This document shows positions 1-6,682 of a stretch of DNA of 25,893 bases, in pieces. Below the pieces are notes generated by a model. The model saw only the letters and a list, made by a program, of their open reading frames with translations, did not search any database and was not told the DNA's origin. This DNA is from an uncultured Collinsella sp. GTDB taxonomy: Bacteria > Actinomycetota > Coriobacteriia > Coriobacteriales > Coriobacteriaceae. Every line of letters begins with the position of its first letter. Positions within the stretch are counted from its first letter, which is position 1. A program made the position numbers and the translations under genes. The DNA is taken from assembly GCA_900538305.1 (NCBI GenBank), contig UPXY01000022.1, forward strand, positions 1-25,893. Reading direction: 5' to 3'.

Positions 1-356
1 CAAGGTACGCGCCGTCGCGGCTCCCCGCCGCGCGGCAAGGAGATATATTGCCAGAAAACATTCTGTGTGCAAGCGTCGATTGAGACGTTCACATTTCCAT
101 CACATTTAGGTTGCCCTTGAACCTATATACCGTGTGCTCAGGCTCGATCGCACCTATATATTGATAAGCATATCCACGCGCTAGAGCGTTTCTCTTTATT
201 CCAATCCGCATTACAACAAGGCCGATGTATTCCGACGACTTTCTTGCTCTATATATCTGAAGACATGCGAATAGGGCCGACGCTTCGTTTCTATATGCGA
301 GAGCGCTCGCCCTTACAACCAAAGTCCGTACGCAAAGCACCCTCTCCCGCAATACG
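1..356. other. AT-richer stretch without a convincing gene
   Basis: This stretch is visibly richer in A and T than the rest of the window and carries several CTATAT motifs, including ACCTATATA twice about 31 bases apart. A minus-strand open frame (89-352, 87 codons) starts at TTG, has no clear ribosome binding site, and encodes no motif I recognise. On the plus strand a CGCGGC/GCCGCG hairpin (16-32) precedes AAGGAG (37-42) and an 11-residue TTG frame (48-83), which could be chance. It lies just beyond the rplT terminator, so it is not part of that operon. It could be a decayed gene or foreign DNA; I assign no function. Confidence 0.4.
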
Positions 357-384
357 AAAAAGGCGCCGGTGATCCGACGCCTTT
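357..384 (-). terminator. Rho-independent terminator of the infC-rpmI-rplT operon
   Basis: Read on the minus strand, AAAGGCGTCGG pairs with CCGGCGCCTTT around an ATCA loop (11 pairs, one of them T-G), followed directly by a T run. It lies 40 bases behind the rplT stop codon. Because the stem is flanked by A and T runs it could also work for plus-strand transcription. Confidence 0.9.
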
Positions 385-424
385 CTTCGCATCATAGAAA
401 TCTATGCGGGATTTCTCCCCGTCT

Positions 425-784
425 TTACGCCTCAAGCGCCTTCTTGGCGATCGCGGCGAGCTCGTTGAAGCTCTCGATGTCCTCGTAGGCCATCTGAGAG
501 AGCACCTTGCGGTCGAGCTCGATACCGGCGACCTTGAGGCCGTGCATGAACTGCGAGTAGGAGATGCCGTTCAGGCGGGCGGCGGCGTTGATGCGCTGAA
601 TCCAGAGGGCGCGGATCTCGCGCTTCTTGTTGCGACGATCGCGGTACTGGTACTGGAGCGAGTGCTGCACCTGCTCCTTGGCGTGCTTGTAGGTACGAGA
701 GGCAGCACCGTAGTAACCCTTGGCCTGCTTCATGATGGTGCGGTGGTGCTTACGAGCATTGAGAGCGCGCTTCACACGTGCCAT
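425..784 (-). CDS. rplT: 50S ribosomal protein L20
   Basis: Ribosomal protein L20 binds 23S rRNA early in 50S assembly. The 119 residues match the family length and begin MARVKRALNARKHHR, with the basic segments YYGAASRTYKHAKEQV and YRDRRNKKREIRALWIQRIN typical of L20. The ATG is preceded by GAGGAG at good distance. It is the last gene of infC-rpmI-rplT and is followed by a strong terminator. In several bacteria L20 represses its own operon by binding the leader mRNA; whether that holds here is inference. The identification is secure. Confidence 0.98.
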   Translation of the reverse strand: MARVKRALNARKHHRTIMKQAKGYYGAASRTYKHAKEQVQHSLQYQYRDRRNKKREIRALWIQRINAAARLNGISYSQFMHGLKVAGIELDRKVLSQMAYEDIESFNELAAIAKKALEA

Positions 785-833
785 ATCTGATCAACTCCTC
801 GTGGTTCGTGAATCAACAGGTAGGTACTCGTCG

Positions 834-1025
834 TTACGCGAGGCGCGAAACGACCGTCTTGCGATCGGCAGCAGAAACCTCGGTCTCCTGGCGGAAGCCA
901 CGCTTGCGCTTCGTGGTCTTCTTGGTGAGGATGTGGCTCTTGTATGCCTTGGCGCGCATGAGCTTGCCGGTACCGGTGGTGCGGAAGCGCTTCTTGGTTC
1001 CGCTGTGCGACTTCATCTTAGGCAT
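834..1025 (-). CDS. rpmI: 50S ribosomal protein L35
   Basis: This 63-residue, strongly basic protein has the L35 signature: MPKMKSHSGTKKRFR at the start, then GTGKLMRAKAYKSHILTKK. L35 is a small component of the large ribosomal subunit. The start is an ATG with AAGGAG six bases upstream. It lies 29 bases after infC and 49 bases before rplT, in the conserved IF3-L35-L20 order, so the three genes are almost certainly one transcript. Confidence 0.98.
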   Translation of the reverse strand: MPKMKSHSGTKKRFRTTGTGKLMRAKAYKSHILTKKTTKRKRGFRQETEVSAADRKTVVSRLA

Positions 1026-1054
1026 GACTTCTCCTTATCGCTTATAGGACAAAA

Positions 1055-1618
1055 TTACTCGCCATCTTTGCTATCGCTCTTCTCGGGCTTCTCATCGAAA
1101 GCGCCCTTGATGGGAGCGAGGAGCATCAACATGTTGCGACCCTCGAGCTTGGGCTGCGACTCGACCGTAGCATAGGGCTTGAGGTCTTCCGCAAGGCGCT
1201 CAAGCACGTTCAGGCCCTGCTCGGGATGAGCCATCTCGCGGCCGCGGAACATGATCGTGACCTTCACGCGGGCGCCCTTCTTCAGGAAGCGCAGCACATG
1301 ACCCTTCTTGGTCTCGTAATCACCCACGTCGATCTTCGGACGGAACTTCATCTCCTTGACCTCGACGCGAGACTGGTTCTTGCGCGCCTGCTTCGCCTTC
1401 ATGGCCTGCTGGTACTTGAACTTACCGTAGTCCATAACGCGGCAGACCGGGGGGTCGGCGTTCGGCGCGATCTCGACCAGATCGAGACCCTGCTCGTCGG
1501 CGACGCGCTGCGCATCACGAATGCCGAAGACACCCAGCTGGGAGCCGTCGACACCGATCAGGCGGCACCTGGTCGCGGTGATCTCGTCGTTGATGCGCGT
1601 GTCATCGTGCTTAGCTAT
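1055..1618 (-). CDS. infC: Translation initiation factor IF-3, probable AUA start
   Basis: IF-3 binds the 30S subunit and rejects wrong start codons and tRNAs. From the proposed start the protein is 187 residues, the normal length. It has the N-terminal domain (DTRINDEITATRCRLIG, then LDLVEIAPNADPPVCRVMDYGK), a basic linker (QQAMKAKQARKNQS) and the C-terminal domain (VKEMKFRPKIDVGDYETK...FRGREM). No ATG, GTG or TTG lies at the right place: the frame stays open upstream to an ATG at 1774, but that would translate the attenuator hairpin. An ideal AAGGAGGT (1626-1633) sits seven bases before an in-frame ATA at 1618, directly before AKHDDTRIN. Rare start codons (AUU, AUC, AUA) are known for infC and let IF-3 regulate its own translation. 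Identity is certain; the AUA start is inferred from ribosome binding site and family alignment. Confidence 0.93.
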   Translation of the reverse strand: MAKHDDTRINDEITATRCRLIGVDGSQLGVFGIRDAQRVADEQGLDLVEIAPNADPPVCRVMDYGKFKYQQAMKAKQARKNQSRVEVKEMKFRPKIDVGDYETKKGHVLRFLKKGARVKVTIMFRGREMAHPEQGLNVLERLAEDLKPYATVESQPKLEGRNMLMLLAPIKGAFDEKPEKSDSKDGE

Positions 1619-1625
1619 TTTCGGT

Positions 1626-1633
1626 ACCTCCTT
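1626..1633 (-). promoter_or_regulatory. Ribosome binding site that decides the infC start
   Basis: On the minus strand this reads AAGGAGGT, a full anti-16S match, and seven bases follow before the ATA codon at 1618. No normal start codon is within range of this site. It is the main evidence for a non-canonical infC start. Confidence 0.85.
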
Positions 1634-1672
1634 AAACGAAAAGAGCCCGGTGCCAAGACAGCAACCGGGCTC
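1634..1672 (-). terminator. Attenuator-like terminator in the infC leader
   Basis: On the minus strand GAGCCCGGT and ACCGGGCTC form a perfect 9-pair stem around a 12-base loop, followed by TTTTCGTTT. It has the form of an intrinsic terminator and ends right where the infC ribosome binding site begins. Leader attenuation of the IF3-L35-L20 operon is known in other bacteria, for example through L20 in Bacillus. Here the hairpin is seen, while regulation is inferred. Confidence 0.75.
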
Positions 1673-1749
1673 ACAAAGCAAATGAAAGGCGAATACGCCC
1701 CTGCATCTTCCGTTGTGACCAGACAGCTGCCAGATGGCGCCGAAAGGTG

Positions 1750-1763
1750 GGAGCCGAAGCCCC
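1750..1763 (-). promoter_or_regulatory. Small cUUCGg hairpin in the infC leader
   Basis: Read on the minus strand, GGGGC, a TTCG tetraloop and GCTCC form a compact stem with one G-T pair. The C-UUCG-G loop is unusually stable in RNA. It lies in the roughly 170-base leader between tRNA-Leu(CAA) and infC and may be part of a structured regulatory leader. Confidence 0.4.
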
Positions 1764-1837
1764 TCTTTGACCATCGCTTGCGCGATGCGGGTTGCATGAT
1801 AGCACAGTCGCAGCTACTCCATGACATCGCCATGAAA

Positions 1838-1924
1838 TGGTGCCCGAGGCGAGGGTCGAACTCGCACGCTGTTGCCAGCGCCAGATTTTGAGTCTGGTGC
1901 GTCTGCCAATTCCGCCACTCGGGC
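1838..1924 (-). tRNA. tRNA-Leu (anticodon CAA)
   Basis: The minus strand gives a complete 87-base class II tRNA with encoded CCA. The acceptor stem is GCCCGAG/CTCGGGC with discriminator A. The D arm includes TGGCGGAATTGGCAGACGC, typical of leucine tRNAs. The anticodon stem CCAGA/TCTGG encloses CTCAAAA, giving anticodon CAA for UUG codons. A long variable arm and GTTCGACCC in the T arm follow. It lies upstream of the infC leader on the same strand. Confidence 0.97.
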
Positions 1925-2019
1925 AGATGCCATCGGCAACCGCAACGCGGCTATCAAGCTGAGATATCGTACCACAGATTCCCGTACCGAATAACCGGGA
2001 TTTGAAGGAACGGGCGCGC

Positions 2020-2226
2020 TTAATTCAGCCAGCGGTGGTCGCCTTCATCCTCGTTGCGCACGACCGAGATCTTGATCTTGCCCATGAGCACGAGCACCAC
2101 GAGCACGATGAGGACGATGGGGATGAGCCTGAGCGCGCCCACGAAGAGCACGCCCAGAAACGACAGGATGATGGAGATGATCGCCGCTGCAACGAGCAGA
2201 ACAATGAACATATAGAGACAGGACAT
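2020..2226 (-). CDS. Small membrane protein of unknown function
   Basis: I do not recognise this 68-residue protein. After MSCLYM it is almost entirely hydrophobic, with two adjacent membrane segments (about residues 7-28 and 32-48), followed by a short charged tail (GKIKISVVRNEDEGDHRWLN), probably cytoplasmic. I chose the ATG at 2226, which has AAAGG upstream; the frame stays open further upstream, but that part lies across the terminator and tRNA-Leu(CAG). The gene sits between two leucine tRNAs on the same strand. Composition and start support a real gene; function is unknown. Confidence 0.6.
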   Translation of the reverse strand: MSCLYMFIVLLVAAAIISIILSFLGVLFVGALRLIPIVLIVLVVLVLMGKIKISVVRNEDEGDHRWLN

Positions 2227-2291
2227 GCCGCATACCTTTCGCTCGTCTGCACCCGGCATTGGGAGCCACCCCTGAAGCCAGGCTGCATGCC

Positions 2292-2318
2292 TGCCAAAAG
2301 AGACTGTCCCTTTTGGCA
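2292..2318. repeat. Short palindrome with TGCCAAAAG arms
   Basis: TGCCAAAAG (2292-2300) and CTTTTGGCA (2310-2318) are perfect inverted arms around a 9-base loop that completes a GACTGTCC core. The combination of CCAAAA/TTTTGG arms with a GACAG-type core resembles the repeats at 12204-12337 and 14641-14668. It directly adjoins the tRNA-Leu(CAG) terminator. Confidence 0.6.
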
Positions 2319-2343
2319 AAAAGGCTCCGTTGCCGGAGCCTTT
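2318..2343 (-). terminator. Rho-independent terminator after tRNA-Leu(CAG)
   Basis: On the minus strand AAAGGCTCCG and CGGAGCCTTT form a 10-pair stem with a 4-base loop, ending in a T run. It begins about ten bases behind the encoded CCA of the tRNA, so it ends the tRNA transcript. Confidence 0.85.
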
Positions 2344-2352
2344 GCAATTCAA

Positions 2353-2439
2353 TGGTGCGGGCGAAAGGACTTGAACCTTCACGGGGTTGCCCCCATATGG
2401 ACCTGAACCATACGCGTCTGCCAATTCCGCCACGCCCGC
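2353..2439 (-). tRNA. tRNA-Leu (anticodon CAG)
   Basis: A complete 87-base class II tRNA with encoded CCA on the minus strand. The acceptor stem is GCGGGCG/CGCCCGC with discriminator A. The D arm has the same TGGCGGAATTGGCAGACGC as the CAA isoacceptor. The anticodon stem TATGG/CCATA encloses TTCAGGT, giving CAG for CUG, likely the dominant leucine codon in this GC-rich genome. A variable arm with GGGG/CCCC pairing and a GGTTCAAGTCC T arm follow. A terminator lies directly behind it. Confidence 0.97.
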
Positions 2440-2549
2440 ATGGATTTCGGCGTTCACCGAAAGCGCAGTTCATCTTAGCGTAGCTTTCGACGACGCGCAA
2501 GACCTTGGTTTGAAAAAGGTTTCCGCGACGCCGCGCGCAACGCGAGCGC

Positions 2550-2834
2550 TTAGTTGGCGAGCGCGTCGAGAAGCGCCTGCTCCGCCGCCCCTCGGCCCAC
2601 GCCCGTGAGGAACGGGACACCGCTCACGTACGGGCAGGCGATTCCCTTCGGCGCAACGGTCGTCGCAACGAGCACGTCCGCATCCGCGCAGACGTCGAGC
2701 GCCTCGGCGATCGAGCACTGCACGATCCTGAACTGGCCTTCATAGCCGTGCTCGTTGAGCAGTGCGGTGACCTTGCTCGCCACCGCCGTCGACGTGGCAA
2801 TACCCGAACCACATGCCAGTACGATCTTCTTCAT
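2550..2834 (-). CDS. PTS IIB component, galactitol family (orphan)
   Basis: The 94-residue protein has the galactitol-type IIB fold signature. MKKIVLACGSGIATSTAV places the phosphorylated cysteine (Cys8) in a CGSGIATST loop, followed by alternating strands and helices to VSGVPFLTGVGRGAAEQAL. IIB passes phosphate from IIA to the sugar held by IIC. I chose the ATG at 2834, with AAAGGGGAG upstream; the open frame continues upstream without a better start. No IIA or IIC of this family is nearby: the gene stands between tRNA-Leu(UAA) upstream and tRNA-Leu(CAG) downstream. It may serve a permease encoded elsewhere, or be a remnant or regulatory phospho-protein. Confidence 0.87.
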   Translation of the reverse strand: MKKIVLACGSGIATSTAVASKVTALLNEHGYEGQFRIVQCSIAEALDVCADADVLVATTVAPKGIACPYVSGVPFLTGVGRGAAEQALLDALAN

Positions 2835-2919
2835 AATGGGGCTCCCCTTTCGAAGCGCATCCCGATATCTCATTGCCGAACGGTTCTTGCACCTCAATGC
2901 AGACCGAGTCTTTGAAAGC

Positions 2920-3004
2920 TGGTAGGGGCGGTGGGACTCGAACCCACAATCCCAAAGGCGAGAGATTTTAAGTCTCCTGCGTATGCCAATTCCGCCACGC
3001 CCCC
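2920..3004 (-). tRNA. tRNA-Leu (anticodon UAA)
   Basis: A complete 85-base class II tRNA with encoded CCA on the minus strand. The acceptor stem is GGGGGCG/CGCCCCT, so its first pair is G-U, with discriminator A. The anticodon loop CTTAAAA gives UAA for UUA codons. The variable arm is CTCGCCTTTGGGATT-like and the T arm is GTGGGTTCGAGTCCCAC. It lies 85 bases upstream of the PTS IIB gene on the same strand and may share its transcript. Confidence 0.97.
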
Positions 3005-3152
3005 GCGCGCATGCCAGTCTACCAGATTACGGCGTAAACCGCTCCAGGCGCTTTCGGCGCGCATCGGTATCCGAGCAAGGCATTCACATGTCGCGCTAGG
3101 CATATCGGGCAGCCTTCCCAATACAGCGCGTAAAAAAGCCGCTGGGGTAATC

Positions 3153-4127
3153 TTACCTGCGCGCGAGCTCGGGCGTCCAGCCCGTGGTGGGCGATGCGCC
3201 GCGCAGAACCTCGTCTACTGTCGCGACCACGCCCGCAAGCAGGCTGCTCTCGCTCACGGTGAGCACATCGTATCCGCCCGCGCGCATGAGCTCGCGGATG
3301 ATGACACTTCCAGCGAGCATCATGGGAGCGCGCTCCGGCTGCATGCCCTTGAGCCCAGCGATGTCCGCGACGGAGAGCGGCCGCATGCGAGCAAACTGGT
3401 ACTCGACCTCATCGAGGGCAAGGTCGTGGAGATGCACGAAGGCGGAATCGTACGGCACGAGCTCGTGCTCGAGTGCGACGAGCGTGCTGACCGTGCCTCC
3501 CACCGAGATGAGGCGCGCGGGGTGCTCACCAAAGGTGCTCCAGTATGACGTGAATTGTTCATATGCCCAGCCAGAAGCCGCCTCGAGTTCTCCTGTCACA
3601 GGTGGGATCGCCGTGAAGAAGCGATCGGTGAGACGGCGGCAACCGATATCGAGGGACCGGACGTGCTCGAGATCGAGCGTAGACGCCTCAGGCAGATAGG
3701 AGCCCACGACGATTTCGGTCGAGCCGCCACCGGGATCGGCGACGGCGATGCGCTCGCCAGGGAAATCGTGCGCGACTCCCAAGAACGTGAGACGCGCCTC
3801 GACCTCGCCAGGAATGACCTGCGGGATGAACCCCAGGGCGGCGAGCTTCCCGGTGAGCTCGTTCGCATTCGCCGCATCGCGCGCGGCGCTCGTGAGCGTC
3901 ATGCAGGTCGCCTCCGCGCCGAACGCGCGCGCCTCATCTGCGAACCGGGAGCAGGCGCGCTCAACACGGTCGATCGCCTCGGTGTTGAAGGCACCGGCGG
4001 CATCCACGCCCCTGCCCATGTCCGTGATGACCGAATGCTTGGTGAGCTCGACGATGTTCCCGTCGCGAACGCGCGCGAGCGCCAAACGCGAGGAAACGGT
4101 TCCCAGGTCGACAGCGGCAATACGCAT
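3153..4127 (-). CDS. Ppx/GppA-family phosphatase
   Basis: The family hydrolyses polyphosphate or pppGpp and has an actin-like ATPase fold. The 324-residue protein shows the expected motifs in order: MRIAAVDLGTVSSRLAL (phosphate loop 1), TSAARDA, the Ppx/GppA-type PGEVEARLTFLG, DPGGGSTEIVVGS (phosphate loop 2), SVGGTVSTLVAL and a C-terminal LTVSESSLLAGV. The length fits the short actinobacterial type without extra C-terminal domains. The start at 4127 follows family alignment. An ATG at 4157 would add ten residues and lies 10 bases behind the divIC stop, with GGAGGGG inside the divIC end, so it is a fair alternative. It is the second gene of a divIC-ppx pair. Polyphosphatase versus pppGpp phosphatase cannot be decided from sequence. 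Confidence 0.9.
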   Translation of the reverse strand: MRIAAVDLGTVSSRLALARVRDGNIVELTKHSVITDMGRGVDAAGAFNTEAIDRVERACSRFADEARAFGAEATCMTLTSAARDAANANELTGKLAALGFIPQVIPGEVEARLTFLGVAHDFPGERIAVADPGGGSTEIVVGSYLPEASTLDLEHVRSLDIGCRRLTDRFFTAIPPVTGELEAASGWAYEQFTSYWSTFGEHPARLISVGGTVSTLVALEHELVPYDSAFVHLHDLALDEVEYQFARMRPLSVADIAGLKGMQPERAPMMLAGSVIIRELMRAGGYDVLTVSESSLLAGVVATVDEVLRGASPTTGWTPELARR

Positions 4128-4167
4128 GCAGCCGTCGATATCAGACCTATAGCCCATACGCTTCTCG

Positions 4168-4911
4168 CTACCCCTCCGAAGACGACTCTTCTGTCTGCGC
4201 CTCTCCCTCTGAAGACGCGCCCGATGCGGTTCCCTCGGATTCGGTCTCTCCCGCCGATGAAACGACCTGACCCTCGACGCCTTGGTAGAAGAAGACGGCA
4301 TCGAGCAACTTGATGTACCACGGGGCATCGGATACGACCGCGAGCTCCGCATTCTCGACCTCGGAAGCCGTGGCTGCATCGTCGGAGGATTCCTCGGCCT
4401 CCACACCCGTAACCGTGACGACCTGCTCGCCCGGCATGACGAGCCCGAGGTTCTCTCGCGCGATGTCCTCGATGCCCTCCGTCGAGAGCAGACGGCTGAC
4501 TTTGTCCTCGAGCACCTCGTTGTAATCGTTCCTCACCTCGAGCTGTCGCTCGAGGATATCGCCGGTGCGATACGCAGTGTAGAGGTCGCGAACAGGGAAG
4601 TACAGGCCGATACCCACCGCGAGCACAACAAGGCTGTAGAAAAGATAGCGCGTTGAACCCGTCGTGAACTGGTAGACGGCCTGGACGATACGGTTATCCG
4701 CGGCGTAGCGCATGAGACCGGAGGTGTGATGACCGCGACGGGGGCTGCGTCCGGTGCCGCCGCGCCCTGCCGCGGAAGAGCGACCCGCCCCTTTGGAGCC
4801 GCGAGCAGCGGTCGGTGCGCCACCCGCGTGCCCAGCACCAGCCCCACGGGCACGACCCTCGCCCGCCCGCATGCGGGAAACCGCTGGTCTATCGTTGTAA
4901 GAGATGTCCAT
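4168..4911 (-). CDS. DivIC/FtsB-like septum formation initiator
   Basis: DivIC/FtsB proteins are single-pass membrane proteins that link FtsL and FtsQ in the divisome. This one has 247 residues. About 70 N-terminal residues are rich in Gly, Ala, Arg and Ser (cytoplasmic). One membrane segment, YLFYSLVVLAVGIGLYF, lies at about 88-106. A coiled coil follows (LERQLEVRNDYNEVLEDKVSRL) with the family hallmark IEDIARENLGLVMPGEQVV. The C-terminus is a low-complexity tail rich in Glu and Ser. Family members are usually 100-200 residues, so both ends are extended. The ATG at 4911 has AAGGCG upstream. Its position between eno and ppx matches the actinobacterial order, supporting the assignment. Confidence 0.88.
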   Translation of the reverse strand: MDISYNDRPAVSRMRAGEGRARGAGAGHAGGAPTAARGSKGAGRSSAAGRGGTGRSPRRGHHTSGLMRYAADNRIVQAVYQFTTGSTRYLFYSLVVLAVGIGLYFPVRDLYTAYRTGDILERQLEVRNDYNEVLEDKVSRLLSTEGIEDIARENLGLVMPGEQVVTVTGVEAEESSDDAATASEVENAELAVVSDAPWYIKLLDAVFFYQGVEGQVVSSAGETESEGTASGASSEGEAQTEESSSEG

Positions 4912-4954
4912 GGTGCGCCTTGTGTGTTTGAAGGATGGTTGCGCGTTGCCTTAG

Positions 4955-4960
4955 GTTATA
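4955..4960 (-). promoter_or_regulatory. Possible -10 box of divIC-ppx
   Basis: The minus strand reads TATAAC about 45 bases before the divIC start. No good -35 box is visible, so this is only a candidate. Confidence 0.25.
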
Positions 4961-5101
4961 CCACGGACACCGCCCACAGGGCCTGAGTATTTCGCCCGTT
5001 CACGCGAACGGCGCAGAGCGCCACGGAAGCGGCACCGATGGATGAGGCCGGCGCGTATGCCGATCCCAACGAGATTATCAAGCAATAGCACTTTCTTTGC
5101 T

Positions 5102-5139
5102 AAAAAAAGCCGCAGGCAAAAACGCATCTCGCCTGCGGC
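5102..5139 (-). terminator. Rho-independent terminator of eno
   Basis: On the minus strand GCCGCAGGC and GCCTGCGGC form a perfect 9-pair stem around a 13-base loop, followed by seven T. It lies 35 bases behind the enolase stop codon and separates eno from divIC-ppx. Confidence 0.93.
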
Positions 5140-5173
5140 TCGCATTTCGGCTCGAGCAGCCCTCTCGATCACA

Positions 5174-6463
5174 TCAGCGCTTCACGCGGAAGGCGTTCCA
5201 TCCGGCATATTCGGCTGAGGTATACAGGCCGTCCTCGATGCGCAGGAGCTGGTTGTACTTCGCCACACGATCGCTGCGGCAGGGTGCGCCCGTCTTGATC
5301 TGCCCCGCGTTCGTGGCGACCGCAAGATCAGCGATGGTCGAATCCTCCGTCTCGCCGGAACGATGGCTCACGATGATGCCGAAGCCGGCGCGCTTCGCCA
5401 TCTCGATCGCCTCGAGCGCCTCGGTGAGCGACCCGATCTGGTTCACCTTGACGAGGATGGCGTTCGCGGCGCTGAGCTCGATGCCCTTCGCAAGACGCTC
5501 GGTGTTCGTGACGAAGAGGTCATCGCCCACAAGCTGCACGCGCTCCCCGATGCGCGCCGTGAGCTTCACCCATCCGTCCCAGTCCTCTTCGGCGAGACCG
5601 TCCTCGATGGAGATGATGGGGTAGCGCTCCACGAGCTCCGCCCAATAGTCGATCATCTCGTCGGTGGTGAGCTCGCGCCCTTCGCCCGCAAGGACGTACA
5701 CGCCGCGCACGGGATCGTAGAGCTCCGTGGTGGCGGGATCCGTGGCGATCATGAAATCCTCGCCTGGCTTATAGCCCGCCGCCTCGATGGCACGCACGAT
5801 GTACTGGAGCGGTTCCTCGTTCGAGGCGAGGTTCGGTGCGAAACCGCCCTCGTCGCCCACGCCCGTTGCGTGGCCGCTCTCAATGAGGACACCCTTGAGC
5901 GTGTGGTAGACCTCCGCGCACCAGCGCAGCGCCTCGGCGAACGTGGGCGCGCCCACCGGCATGATCATATATTCCTGGAAGTCGACGTTGTTATCGGCAT
6001 GCACGCCGCCGTTCAGGATGTTCATCATGGGAACGGGAAGGGTATGGCCGTTCACACCGCCGAGGTAGCTGTAAAGCTCGAGCCCGGCAGACTGCGCCGC
6101 CGCACGCGCCACGGCGAGCGAGACGCCAAGGATCGCGTTCGCACCGAGGCTTCCCTTGTTCGGCGTGCCGTCCACCGCGATGAGGGCGGCGTCGAGGGCA
6201 CGCTGGTCGAAAGCATCCATGCCGATGACGGCCTCCGCGCACTCCTTGTTCACGTGGTCGACGGCGCGCATCACACCTTTTCCCTGGTAGCGATTGGCAT
6301 CGCCATCGCGAAGTTCGACCGCTTCGAACGCGCCCGTCGAAGCGCCCGAGGGCACCATGGCGCGGCCGAAGGAGCCGTCGTCGAGCGTCGCCTCGACCTC
6401 CACCGTGGGATTGCCGCGCGAATCGAGCACCTCGCGACCGTAGATATCGATGACCTCGCTCAT
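5174..6463 (-). CDS. eno: Enolase (phosphopyruvate hydratase)
   Basis: Enolase converts 2-phosphoglycerate to phosphoenolpyruvate in glycolysis and supplies the phosphate donor of the PTS. The 429-residue protein is full length and starts MSEVIDIYGREVLDSRGNPTVEV-like. It has SGASTGAFEAVELRDG (about 39-54), the catalytic Glu in GVGDEGGF (E205), metal ligands D242, E287 and D314 (VGDDLFVTN), catalytic Lys339 in ILVKVNQIG, and the signature SHRSGETEDSTIADLAVA (366-383). The ATG at 6463 has AAAGGA seven bases upstream. It is preceded by mazG on the same strand, with a 219-base gap, and is followed by its own terminator. Confidence 0.98.
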   Translation of the reverse strand: MSEVIDIYGREVLDSRGNPTVEVEATLDDGSFGRAMVPSGASTGAFEAVELRDGDANRYQGKGVMRAVDHVNKECAEAVIGMDAFDQRALDAALIAVDGTPNKGSLGANAILGVSLAVARAAAQSAGLELYSYLGGVNGHTLPVPMMNILNGGVHADNNVDFQEYMIMPVGAPTFAEALRWCAEVYHTLKGVLIESGHATGVGDEGGFAPNLASNEEPLQYIVRAIEAAGYKPGEDFMIATDPATTELYDPVRGVYVLAGEGRELTTDEMIDYWAELVERYPIISIEDGLAEEDWDGWVKLTARIGERVQLVGDDLFVTNTERLAKGIELSAANAILVKVNQIGSLTEALEAIEMAKRAGFGIIVSHRSGETEDSTIADLAVATNAGQIKTGAPCRSDRVAKYNQLLRIEDGLYTSAEYAGWNAFRVKR

Positions 6464-6682
6464 GGGAAATCCTTTCTCTTGAGCCTTTGCCACCGCTTCG
6501 AGCTGAAGCGCTGTTCGGCGCCCCTCGTGGCTAGCGAAACGGTTAGCCTATGTAAACTTTTACGGTATGCCCGTTTTAGTTCCGCCCTAACCCGTCGCAG
6601 CCATATAAGCGATAAACGAGCGAAATAATCGGCGAGATGCAGCGGTCGGCTATACAGACGCCCCAGACGCGCGACGCAGAGC

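Noticed and set aside
48..83. Plus-strand mini-frame of 11 codons behind AAGGAG, possible leader peptide
   Set aside because: The frame is very short and no plus-strand gene follows it, so chance is likelier.
89..352. Minus-strand open frame of 87 codons
   Set aside because: It starts at TTG without a convincing ribosome binding site and has no family motif or plausible composition for a protein here.
1619..1774. N-terminal extension of infC from an ATG at 1774
   Set aside because: It would translate the attenuator hairpin and the ribosome binding site; the family N-terminus begins right after the ATA codon.
3146..3157. Terminator behind ppx
   Set aside because: GGTAATCTTACC is a palindrome with almost no loop, and the nearby T run is not next to a stable stem.
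6552..6563. GTAAACTTTTAC near-palindrome upstream of eno as a third his-type operator
   Set aside because: It lacks the CTTTA...AAAG arm spacing of the two his sites and has no metabolic link.
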